Shown: positions 53,165-61,852 of the stretch, one piece after another
How the letters are laid out: every line of letters starts with the position of its first letter
How positions within the stretch are numbered: the first letter of the stretch is position 1
Origin: Ascarosepion bandense
Taxonomy: Eukaryota > Mollusca > Cephalopoda > Sepiida > Sepiidae
Direction: 5' to 3'
Length of the DNA: 64,000 nt
NCBI GenBank assembly: GCA_037127315.1
Contig: JBBBDQ010001270.1
Location: 631,501 to 695,500 of the forward strand
Program-made: the position numbers and the translations under genes
Notes under the pieces: generated by a model
Told to the model about the DNA's origin: nothing
The model's input: only the letters and a program-made list of their open reading frames with translations
The model's database searches: none

Positions 53165-54150
53165 TTTTTTTTTTAATCATTTCACCCCGAGCAAGGCGGA
53201 AACGCCACTGATGTGCAGGGGGCTGCATAAATGTAAATAGATTAATTAGAAAAGAGTGAGGAGTACAAACTAGTTAGAAAGGAACAATAGAAATCTGAGA
53301 AAGCAGGTGCGATGACAGATACATAGGTGGAGAGAAAGGGAAGGTTATACAGGGGTGGGGAGAGAGCTAGAGTCCAGTGGTTAGTAGATGAGCATTGACT
53401 TTGCATTTAAATTTCTGGAGGTTGTAGCCGCCAGGAAAGCAAGAATACGGGAGCGAGTTCCACAGGCGGGAAGTGCGTGAGAAGAAGCTGCAGGAGTAGA
53501 ATTGTCGTCTGCATTTGGCTAACCTGACTGTGAATGGGTGGGACCCAGTTGCCAGTCTGGTTGCACGAGTAAACACCTGTTGAGGAGGCATCAGTGACTT
53601 AAGTTCGTCTGAGCAGAAGCCATGAAAGTATTTATAGAACAGACAAAGGGAGACCACATTTCGACGATGGGGAAGTGGCTGCAGTCGAGCCGCCAGATCA
53701 GTACCTATCACATTACAGACTCTCCTTTGGAGCCTGTCAAGAACACTGAGGAGAACGGCAGGGGCACCTGACCATAAATGGCAGCAGTACTCCATGCACG
53801 GACGGATGGTTGACTTGTATATATGCAGGATGGATTCAGGTGGAAAAAACATCCTGGATTGACATAGTGACCCAACCTTCTTAGCAGTAGATTTTGCTAT
53901 GGATTCAATATAGTGGTTTCATTTGAGGTCTGAGGACAGGGTAAGTCCGAGGAGGCGTAATGTATTACTCTCCGGGAGAATCGCTTGGTCTATGCTTATG
54001 GAAGGCAGGAGAGGTTGCCTGTAATGGTTGACAGACAACAGCTTGGTCTTAGATGAATTGAAGTTGACAAGCCACTTCTTGCCCCAGTTCACCACAGAGT
54101 GTAGATCCCGCTCTAGGTCAGCAGCGACACGCATGGCGTCAAACACATTA
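53165..54150 (-). pseudogene. LINE B copy, one stop from an open C-terminal ORF
   Basis: Two frames in the same phase: 54,146-53,919 (VVNWGKKWLVNFNSSKTKLL ... LGLTLSSDLK) and 53,852-53,367 (ILHIYKSTIRPCMEYCCHLW ... RTSRLWNSLP ... VNAHLLTTGL). Between them the usual DLKWND reads DLK*N, a Trp codon changed to TGA. Otherwise the frame is continuous. The tail ends at the standard terminus near 53,167. The RT core is truncated beyond 54,150. Confidence 0.88.
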
Positions 54151-54271
54151 AAATATTTAACACTTCATCCGTATAGAATCGTTTTCCGAGAAAAATGCTT
54201 AAAATTGCTTACAATCAATGAATTCTGTAGGTCTTAGCGAGAACCACTTTTATTCGTATTGTAATTAGTTG

Positions 54272-54385
54272 CGTGACAGAATCAGAAACAAAGAACTATA
54301 TGAAATAGCGGAAATAACATCACCTGAGAAGTTTAAACAACAGCATCTAAAATGGATATCACATTTATCAAAGATAAATTAATGG
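54272..54385 (+). pseudogene. LINE E fragment
   Basis: An uninterrupted stretch reads DRIRNKELYEIAEITSPEKF then KQQHLKWISHLSK. This resembles the RIRNxxLYxxAxI...xxQLKWxGHxxR segment after the RT in another non-LTR clade. It is different from LINE A, B and D. Confidence 0.55.
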
Positions 54386-54444
54386 GAAATTCAATAATTA
54401 TTAATTATTGCTTTACTACGCACTGACAACGCGGATCACGGAGG

Positions 54445-54985
54445 AAACCAGTTGAATCCATTGTATTCACTTACGCGCAAATACCCTTGGGAAAGGTATT
54501 AATCCGTCTCTTCCTTCCAGTTATGGGTTAAATAGCAGGACAGATTGGGTTCTATAGCCTTGGTCGGCAACCAGTCTACCGCAGAAAGCAACGGCAACCT
54601 ACTGCGGGATAATCTTCTGCCCAGTCAGTCATGTCTCTTTCGAGACATGATCGCCCAAGCGTGTATCACGTATGGCACTTAACTGACTGACTGAATATAA
54701 TAGTTGAAAACATGATTAAGGCTTCTACTGGGCATAAAGTGGGGGTTCAGTTGTATATTGTTATGAAGTAATAAACTGATCCCCAACTAATTACTACATA
54801 ATAATATAATACATCTCTTCCCCCTCTAGCTATGAGTCAAATAACAGGACAGATTGGGTTCTATAGCCTTGGTCAGCAACCAGTCTACCACAGAAAGCAA
54901 TGGCAACCTACCGCGGGATAATCTTCTGCCCAGTCAGTCATGTCTCTTTCACGTATGGCACCTAACTGACTGACACCGAACTATC
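54445..54985 (+). mobile_element. Two SINE A copies joined by a shared spacer, plus strand
   Basis: 54,460-54,697: SINE A from the ATTCACTTACGCGCAAATAC part to the tail (hairpin intact, 54,628-54,649). Spacer 54,698-54,812. 54,813-54,980: second SINE A half with a deletion of the hairpin's right arm (CATGTCTCTTTCACGTATGG). The block matches 41.98-42.57 kb in inverted orientation. Confidence 0.88.
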
Positions 54986-55095
54986 AGCTTAATGAGTCAT
55001 TTTACAAAACTGATAGTCAGAATCCTGATGAATAGAGCGAGTATCAGAATCAGGCCAGAGATAGGACATGAACAGTGCGGGTTCGTCAAAAAAAA
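54986..55095 (+). pseudogene. LINE RT fragment (LILRIL...EQCGF motif)
   Basis: Reads LIVRILMNRASIRIRPEIGH then EQCGFV, matching the RT finger region of non-LTR elements (xRILxNRxxxxIxxEIgxEQxGFxxGxG). No other part of the same element is adjacent. Confidence 0.55.
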
Positions 55096-55440
55096 CAAAC
55101 AAAAAAAACTTCCATTTTGGATAATTTTCACGTTCTTATGAATGCTAGCAATTTGTCGACTGTTATATTTGAAGCAGGAAAAAAAATGTACAGTAATTTT
55201 TAGCAATACAGTTTTCCGGTTACATTTGTTACCATAACTCACACCCCTGAAGATGATCTCGGAAAGAGGTTGAAAGTACTTGGGTACCTTAAGAAATGAA
55301 TGAAAATAACATCTGTCAACGTTACAGCTCATTTCTGACATCTTTTGATTGTAATACGCGAAAGATTATCCTTGAGTATGAACGGATTTTATTAAAAATA
55401 AGCTAACATAGTGTTTGCAATTTATTTAATTTATTTAATC
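55096..55440. other. Intergenic DNA with a CTGAAGA-hairpin-GAAA motif
   Basis: Contains CCCTGAAGATGATCTCGGAA AGAGGTTGAAAGTACTT at 55,247-55,283. Otherwise no gene. The long minus-strand frame here (114 codons) is an antisense shadow of the RT fragment and A-rich DNA. Confidence 0.4.
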
Positions 55441-55441
55441 T

Positions 55442-55444
<3 letters not shown>

Positions 55445-55485
<41 letters not shown>
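55445..55485. repeat. (AT)n microsatellite
   Basis: About 18 TA dinucleotides. The sequence to its right (55,490-55,845) shows an ATATTGGTTATACTACAACA...-type unique segment with nothing recognised. Confidence 0.9.
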
Positions 55486-55489
<4 letters not shown>

Positions 55490-55844
55490 CCAATGTAGTG
55501 TATCAATTTAGATGTCACTACATATAAACCCACTACATATATTGGTTATACTACAACAACGCTCTCCCGTAGACTTACCTGTCACCTTTCTAATCAGAGT
55601 TCAATTAAACAACATTTCTTAGAAAAAATAGTCATGTAGGTAATATTAGACAGATTTTAGTCAATAACACAACAATACTCAATACTCACTCATACACACA
55701 GTAAAAAGAACCTTCAGATATTGAAGGCCATCTATATTAAATCAAAAGAACCCGCACTTAATAAACACGCATTTCAGTCTGGTCATAACACATTACATTG
55801 CATTTAGGCGTATGGTTCTGTTAACATTTCGGTAATCAGCTAGC

Positions 55845-56520
55845 TCTAAAAAGGACTTGCATATGTAGTCGGAACTGCAGCTTCTGCTGGTGCTTGGTGC
55901 TCCGGCTGGTGTCTGGTGCTTCTGCTGGCGCTTGGTGCTCCGACTGGTGCCTGGTGCTTCTGCTGGCGCTTTAGCTGGTGCTTGGTGCTCGGGCTGGTGC
56001 CTGGTGCTTCTGCTGGCGCTTTAGCTGGTGCTTGGTGCTTGGTGCTCCGGCTGGTGCCTGGTGCTTCTGCTGGCGCTTTAGCTGGTGCTTGGTGCTCCGG
56101 CTGGTGCCTGGTGCTTCTGTTGGCGCTTTAGCTGGTACTTGGTGCTCCTGTTGGTGCCTGGTGCTTCTGCTGGCGTTTTAGCTGGTGCTTGGTGCTCCGG
56201 CTGGTGCCTAGTGCTTCTGCTGGCGCTTTAGCTGGTGCTTGGTGCTCCGGCTGGTGCCTAGTGCTTCTGCTGGCGCTTTAGCTGGTGCTTGGTGCTCCGG
56301 CTGGTGCCTGGTGCTTGGTGCTCCTGCTGGTGCCTGCTGGAGTCGGTTAGTTCTTAGAAGGACTGTTGCATATGTAGCCGAGTAGCCCTGAAAAGGGCTG
56401 TTGCATATATAGCCGAAGTGCTCTTAAAGGGACAGGTGCATATGTAATCAGAAAGCCCTAAATAGGACTGTAGCATATGTTGTTAGAAAGCCCTGAAACA
56501 GACTGTGCTGATAGTGGGGA
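55845..56520. repeat. GC-rich 50-bp minisatellite embedded in a ~45-bp minisatellite
   Basis: 55,880-56,340: about eight units of GCTTTAGCTGGTGCTTGGTG / CTCCGGCTGGTGCCTGGTGC / TTCTGCTGGC, with extra TGGTGCT insertions. Frames of ~70 codons (GAWCFCW..) are artefacts of the repeat. Around it, GGACT(G)TTGCATATGTAGCCGA-type units at 55,851-55,880 and 56,350-56,510 form an older array that the GC-rich repeat splits. Confidence 0.88.
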
Positions 56521-56780
56521 CTACGATATATTTTAAAACATACCATTTGATAATCCATTTTACTTTCCTTCTCAGTGCCATTAGACTTTCTTTGGAGAAT
56601 ACAGGCACAGTATCATCATTGTATGGTGATTTACTAAGAGTAACTTGAATGTGGCACAAGGTGGAAGATATGTGGCGCTCATTGAGAATCGAACGCATTT
56701 TTCAGTCGCAATTGATCTTGCGACACAACAATTAAAAGAAAGGTAAAAATAAAACGCTTAAAAAAGAATCAGAAAGCTGA
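56521..56780. other. Unique DNA and a SINE C fragment
   Basis: 56,625-56,715 is a SINE C piece in minus orientation (TTACTAAGAGTAACTTGAAT GTGGCACAAGG; GAGAATCGAACGCA as inverted box B). The rest is unrecognised. Confidence 0.5.
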
Positions 56781-56795
56781 TTTGACGTTTGTTAT

Positions 56796-57450
56796 GATTT
56801 TAATCATTTCACCCCAAATCTGGTCGGGTGCCCCTGCTGCTCTCCTTGGGCTTCTTGACAAAATACAAAGGAGGATCTGTAACGTGGTTGATACTGACTT
56901 GGCAGACCGGCTGCAACCACTTTCTCACCGGCGTGATGTGGCTTCCCTGTGCCTCTTCTACAAGTACTTTCATGGCTTCTGCTCTGATGAACTTAGAGCA
57001 CTGGTGCCGCCTAAGCAGGAATTTACACGAGATACTAGATTAGCAACTAGGTCCCACCATTTTACAGTTAAACAGATAAGATGTAACAGTAAATTCTACT
57101 CCAACAGCTTATTTTCTCGCGCTTCCCGCCTGTGGAACTCCCTTCCACAAGTCTGCTTTCCCGACAGCTACAATCTCCAGGTGGTTAAATGTAGGGTCAA
57201 TAGACACCTCCTATCACTCCCAATTATTTTCAGAACACTCTCATCTACCCAACCCTCATTTTCGGTATCCTTACCCGCCTATCACCCACCCTCTGACATT
57301 TTCTATATTTAACCATTCTCGGTATCCATACCCGCCTATCACCCACCCTCTGACATTTCATATATTTAATCATCCTTTCTCCACTCTATGTAGCCCCCTG
57401 CGCAGTAGTGGCAGTGACATGTCTTGCTCGAGGTGAAACGCTTATAAAAA
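56796..57450 (+). pseudogene. LINE B copy with inverted terminus at its 5' end
   Basis: Open from about 56,819 to 57,309 (QIWSGAPAALLGLLDKIQRR, ICNVVDTDLADRLQPLSHRR, DVASLCLFYKYFHGFCSDEL, HHFTVKQIRC, RASRLWNSLPQVCFPDSYNL). It ends with the standard tail (CTTGCTCGAGGTGAAACGCT and A-run). The first 20 bp (TTTTAATCATTTCACCCCA) are the reverse complement of the element's own 3' end. A 50-bp tail segment (ATCACCCACCCTCTGACATTT) is duplicated. Confidence 0.85.
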
Positions 57451-57720
57451 AAAAAAAGGCAACTAGGACGCAAGCGGTTTCTGAGTGTTAGAGAATATGA
57501 AAAAAAAAACTTCTATTAAAGAGAGAGGGCAATAAAAGAACAAGAATTAAGAAGACAGAAGATAACGACTGACATTGCATTTAAATTTTGACATTTCACC
57601 TCAAGCAAGGCAAGAAAGCCACTAAGACGCCAGCGGTTACTGAGTGTTAGAACAAAAATTAAGAAGACAGTGGATAATGATTGGCATTGCATTAAAATCT
57701 TTGAATTTTTTCGCTCAAAT
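57451..57720 (-). pseudogene. Inverted LINE tail fragments (two)
   Basis: 57,450-57,595 and 57,596-57,720 share GCAACTAGGACGCAAGCGGT-like and CTAAGACGCCAGCGGTTACT sequences and GACATTGCATTTAAA / GGCATTGCATTAAAA. The second begins with TTTCACCTCAAGCAAGGCAA, the inverted terminus. So two tails in inverted orientation follow the plus-strand copy. Confidence 0.7.
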
Positions 57721-57959
57721 GTTTGCACAACGACTCAGGCTCGTAGAAGGAAGAATGATATGTCATCATAATGTAAACTATGAGTTTTCTTTTTGTTTTT
57801 TCGCCGCTGACTTTAATAAAGATACGTAATGTACTTCAGGGCCGATATCTTTGCCGTGCATGTCAAATTCGTTAAATGAAAAAAAAAAAAAGGTGTTAAG
57901 AGAGCTTCAAGTCTTTCTTTCATCTCTGATGAGATTGTCAAGCATTCGACAAATACCGA

Positions 57960-58065
57960 ACCAGTTGAACAAAAAAACAAAAAAAAAAACAAAACAAAAA
58001 AACAAAAAAACAAAAACAAAAAACAAACAAAACAAAAACAAAAAACAAAAAACAAAACAAAGGTT
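57960..58065. repeat. (CAAAA)n low-complexity tract
   Basis: A and CA5-type repeats for about 100 bp. The flanking frames (86-87 codons) are artefacts. Confidence 0.9.
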
Positions 58066-58129
58066 TTTGACATTCTGTCGCCGGAGTGTTCGAGGAGGCC
58101 TAATTGGGTCTTAAACTGAAAATAGACCT

Positions 58130-58565
58130 CAAGAACTCGTACATACGATCCATCGCTACCTCTCCGCTCCAGTAGGAGCCGGTCTCCTTCTCTTATTCGT
58201 CCGCGTTTACAAAAACCAGATCAAGCTTAAAATGGACTACTGCTGCACTTCCCATTCTCGATGAAGTCCAAAAGCCTCTCCTCGACCTTGTAGGGGATTA
58301 ATTATTTTCCACTCTGCACCCTCGTTCTCACAAACGAGACGACGCAGACCTCTCACTGCTATATCGCTAATTCCATGGTGAGTGTTCTCATGAACTACTC
58401 CTTAGTTCCACCAGTCCCCTACTCTTTACGGCTAAAAACCCACCATACCACTTTGCATCTTTATCCCACTAACCACTCCCTTGTGGAACCGACTCCCAAG
58501 AAGTTGCTTTCTCAATCACTACAGTCTTAGCCTGTTCATGTCAAAGTTTAACCGTTATTGTTCTC
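58130..58565 (+). pseudogene. LINE C fragment
   Basis: Reads ...WTTAALPILDEVQKPLLDLV, then HKRDDADLSLLYR, FHGECSHELL and the ...LRLKTHHTTLHLYPTNHSL-like region with frameshifts, ending PRSCFLNHYSLSLFMSKFNR. The order matches LINE B, but the sequence is closest to the LINE C segment that founded the 99-bp satellite. Several frameshifts. Confidence 0.7.
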
Positions 58566-58569
58566 TCAT

Positions 58570-59245
58570 ATTCGCACACAAACAGAAAATTTTAAGAATT
58601 GAAAGAGGCGTAAGACAAGGATATATCTTCTCACAAGATTGGTTAAGCCGCTCCAGCGAGTCTATGATCAGAGATCTGAAGGGAGTCAGTCATTTAAGTG
58701 CCTTACGTGATACATGCTTGGGCGATCATGTCTCGAAAGAGACATGACTGACTGGGCAAAAGATTATCCTGCAGTAGGTTGCCATTACTTTCTGCGGTGG
58801 ATTGGTTGTCAGCCTAGGCTATAGAAACCAATCTGTCCTGTTATTTAACCTATAACTGGAGGGAAGAAACGGATTAATACCTTTCCCAAAAGTATTTGTG
58901 CGTAAGTGAATGCAAGGAATTCAACTGGAATTCGAACTCGGCACCCCGATTTCTCGTTCCGAGCCGATATCCACTACATCATAACGCACATCCTAGGCTG
59001 AAGACCCTACCAATATTTATTATCGATGGACGCAAGTTTAAAACGATGACACGGTGTTGATGGCAGACGGAAAGAAGACTAAGTGACCTGTTAGGAAAAG
59101 TATTAAAGGAAAGTGCGAGGAAAGGACTAATTTCAAGAAAATAAAAAATGTGATTGTTAGTATAAGAAGAATCTCACTATGCGAGCTACGAACTGGAGAT
59201 GTCAAAATAAAAATGTACGAAAGTTAAAATATCTGGGAAGTATTT
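58570..59245 (+). pseudogene. LINE A reverse-transcriptase core, split by a SINE
   Basis: Left part (58,593-58,682): IERGVRQGYIFSQDWLSRSS, the RGVRQGCxLSPxLF motif of the RT. Right part (59,020-59,240): DADDTVLMADG, which contains the catalytic (F/Y)ADD, then degraded sequence and CELRTGDVKIKMYE. This is the only RT active-site sequence seen in the window. Frameshifts and stops make it inactive. Confidence 0.82.
58683..59000 (-). mobile_element. SINE A copy inserted in LINE A
   Basis: Tail GTCAGTCATTTAAGTGCCTT, hairpin TCATGTCTC GAAA GAGACATGA intact, complete body and head (box B GAATTCGAACTCGG, ending ATCATAACGCACAT). CTGAAG stands on both sides (58,676-58,681 and near 59,000), a possible short target duplication. 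Confidence 0.88.
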
Positions 59246-59249
59246 TATT

Positions 59250-59385
59250 ATTTGTTGATTTTGGTCGAGCCTTTAGCTGTCAGTGAATTTGTGAACAAAT
59301 TTTCGGCGCTTTACGCCCTCGTCAGGTTAATGACTGAAGTTCTCGAGTGATATTTCGCTTTTTCTGCCGGTTAGATACGATGCGT
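59250..59385 (-). other. Repeat fragment with CTGACGA-hairpin-GAAA motif
   Basis: On the minus strand CCTGACGAGGGCGTAAAGCG / CCGAAAATTTG, then TTCA and CAAATTC. The parent family was not identified. Confidence 0.45.
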
Positions 59386-59715
59386 CAATTTTCGTTTCGC
59401 AGTGCATCTCCTTTTAACTGTTTTGTTTTTGTTTACATGAGTACTTTCACGTTGGTTTGTTTAGCGGGATATCAACATCTGTATGGGTCATTTAATGCCG
59501 AAATACAAATATTTTCAACGCATTTGTATGCCTTTCACTACAGATGAAATGTCATTTTTGTTGGTCTTTTTTTTTCTTATAGAAACATATTTTTTTGGTA
59601 TTGTTACTGTAAAAATGTCTTTTTATGTTTTATAGTGTTTTGCTTTCGTTTAGGGGTTGACGATTTACCTATCACTTGGACTGTAATTGTAAAACCAACT
59701 TTCATAGCAGATGAC
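59386..59715 (+). repeat. Dispersed repeat S, copy 2
   Basis: Counterpart of 45,331-46,230 without SINE B: GGATATCAACATCTGTATGG, GTCATTTAATGCCGAAATAC, ATAGTGTTTTGCTTTCGTTT and GGGGTTGACGATTTACC. No preserved frame. Confidence 0.5.
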
Positions 59716-60445
59716 CTAGGAACGGATTCAATGTAGTCATTCCATTTCATGTCGGCTGAGATCGTTACCCCTTAATTGGCGCAACGAGTCGCCAACTTGG
59801 AGGTTAGCATTAGTCATTCTGGGTGGAGGCACCTTATTAACAGAGAGAAGATGCGTCTTAAATTTATATTTTGAAACTATGTCGAGAGAGTTAAATTTAA
59901 TGATAAAGATGAAGTTTAAGAGTCTTCACTTACTTTCGTTTCCGGAATGAATGTCTTGGATTAGAAAAAAAATATTGATGAGCGCTTATCTCGCAAGACT
60001 TTGTGGGTGAGTTCGGTTTTTAGCTTAATCAAGAGTGAAATCGTGAAGGCTGCATTATTATATCCATTTTCTTTTAAATAAATTTTCTTTTAAATTTTTG
60101 ATCTGAAACATTTGTTAGTTAGGTGGAAAATATGAAAATTAATATCGTTTGATCTTAAATTTGTGACGGTGTTGGCTGACTTACTCGGCCATCATCGTAC
60201 GAAGTTGAATCGGTTCCGGGATTATAACATCATCTTAATTCAAGATTTAGCCTGTGAAACGATGTTGGAAAGAACGGATAATCTTTTAATCCTAATAGCC
60301 AGATTAAAGTTCACCTTTATTCATTGACCGAGTCAAAAAAGAGAGAGAGAGAGAAAAAACAAAAAAGGAAAAATAAAATCGATTTCTACGGATTTTAAAA
60401 TATTTAATACTAAGAATTATCTTTTCTTTAAGTGATTTTTATATT
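59716..60445. other. Intergenic DNA, nothing recognised
   Basis: Mixed-complexity DNA with no open frame or repeat that I can identify. A short LINE B-like plus strand trace appears at 59,725-59,760 (GATTCAATGTAGTCATTCC; cf. minus-strand 53,910). Confidence 0.35.
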
Positions 60446-60610
60446 TTTTTTAATTAGCTTCGTGTTTGAGTGCATTTGTATATGTATATGAGTGTTCCCG
60501 TATATGTAGTTATGTGTAAGTTCGTGGATAAGGATGTATGTGTGGATATTTGTGCATAGCCGTTTTTGCGTATGTAGATGTGTGTAGTTCTATGTACGTG
60601 TACATAATGA
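60446..60610. repeat. TATG/GTGT-rich simple sequence
   Basis: Degenerate TATGTGTG/TATGTAGATG repeats. A longer tract of the same type lies at 61,855-62,260. Confidence 0.7.
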
Positions 60611-60619
60611 TTTTAGGAA

Positions 60620-60930
60620 GCGTAGCTAAGATGAGGCAGAAGGCCGAAATTATGAAGCACTCAGTTAGGATCGAACTCACTATTCTGTCGTAGCTGGTCT
60701 AGAAAGACTAGCTTGCTAGCGATTACAAGACGTGGAGGTGTCCAAAAGATTTTATAAGCATATTTTAGATGTGGCACAAAGCCTAAAATGCGAGGATCAA
60801 ACTATGTATATAGAAAGCCATATGTGTTTGGGCATTTTAACGTAGTGTAATTTTTAGCAAGCTTGTCTCGTTAGATCAGTTATGATCCTCACTAGGTGCT
60901 CCATAATTTTGACATTGGGCCACACCCAAG
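60620..60930 (-). mobile_element. SINE C copies (one full, one or two partial)
   Basis: 60,620-60,735: tail AATGATTTTAGGAAGCGTAG, GAGGCAGAAGGCCGAAATTA, box B (inverted) TTAGGATCGAACTCACTA, and CTAGCTTGCTAGC head. 60,765-60,830: AGATGTGGCACAAAGCCTAA and GGATCAAACTATG, a shorter copy. 60,870-60,925 has a plus-orientation fragment (GATCCTCACTAGGTGCTCC). Confidence 0.65.
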
Positions 60931-61850
60931 CTTCTTGTACCGTGTCCCTTCAGGACGTAGGCAATCATGGATTTCTACTTGCCCTCTTGTCGCTGAAAAC
61001 CTTTTTCCTCTTCGTGTAGCTCCTAAACCCCGCTCCGCCACCAACTTGCTCAAGCCCATCAAGTATGCCTCACACTGCTTTCTCTTGTCTCTATTTCCCT
61101 CAATCTCGTCTCTAAATCCTCCTTCCTCATTACGTGTGCCAGAAACCTCAGCCATCTCTTCTTGATGCTAAGTATAAATTTCCTTTTCGTTTGCATCCTT
61201 CCCAACACCTTGTTGCTCACGTGTTCGGTTCATGGTATCCTCAGCATCTTTCTGTAGAACCACTTTTCTTCTGCTTCGAGTCTCTCCTTCATCTTTGAAG
61301 AGATCGTCCAGCATTCGCTGCCATATAGAAGGACAGTCTAGTACTATTTTCTTTTTCAACGAAATTTTCCCGTCTCTCAATACTCTGCTTAGCTTTTGGA
61401 ACGCGTCTTTAGTGCGTCGTGGTGCAGTGGATATCAACTCGGAAGGACAACTCAGGGAGCCGAGTTCGAATTCCACTTGAATTCCTTGCATTAACTTACG
61501 CACAAATACCTTTGAGAAAGGTATTAATCCTTCTCTTCCCTCCAGTTATGGGTTAAATAATAGGACAGAGTGCGTTCTATAGGCTTGGTTGGCAACTAGT
61601 CTACCGCAGAAATTAATGGCAACCTACTGCAGGATAATCTTCTGTCCAGTCAGTCATGTCTCTTTCGAGGCATGATCGCCCAAAGCGTGTATCACGTATG
61701 TCACTTATCTGACTGACTGACTGACTTTAGCCATGCCAATGCTTCTTCGGAGCTCAGTGTCGCACTTTCAATCCTCTTTCAGAACACTTCCCATGTATCT
61801 AAATATTTTCACCCTTTTGATTTTAATATCCTCGAGTAAATGCCATATCA
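60930..61850 (-). pseudogene. LINE A copy split by a SINE
   Basis: Minus strand, from right: DIKIKRVKIFRYMGS, VLKED, then LRRSIGMAK (61,850-61,728). Beyond the SINE: DAFQKLSRVLRDGKISL (61,410-61,360), an LPSIWQRMLDDLF region with frameshifts, DAEDTMNRTREQQGVGKDAN, and RDKRKQCEAYLMGLSKLVAE RGLGATRRG near 61,090-61,020. The end is DCLRPEGTRYKKLG near 60,935. Frameshifted copy. Confidence 0.85.
61412..61727 (+). mobile_element. SINE A copy inserted in LINE A
   Basis: Head GTGGTGCAGTGGATATCAAC, box B GAGTTCGAATTCC, body, hairpin TCATGTCTC TTTC GAGGCATGA (one stem change), tail CTGACTGACTGAC. CTTTAG is present just before (61,405-61,410) and just after, consistent with a short target duplication. 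LINE A reading continues across the insertion (GMAK | DAFQK). Confidence 0.9.
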
Positions 61851-61852
61851 GC

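Noticed and set aside
55445..55500. Centromeric or telomeric sequence
   Set aside because: Only short (AT)n; no TTAGGG repeats or long homogeneous satellite at the edge of the window.
55916..56181. Cys/Trp/Ala-rich ORFs (GAWCFCW...)
   Set aside because: The 50-bp period is not a multiple of three, so the frame rotates; this is a translated minisatellite.
57813..58114. 86- and 87-codon ORFs around the (CAAAA)n tract
   Set aside because: Phe- or Lys/Thr-rich translations of simple sequence.
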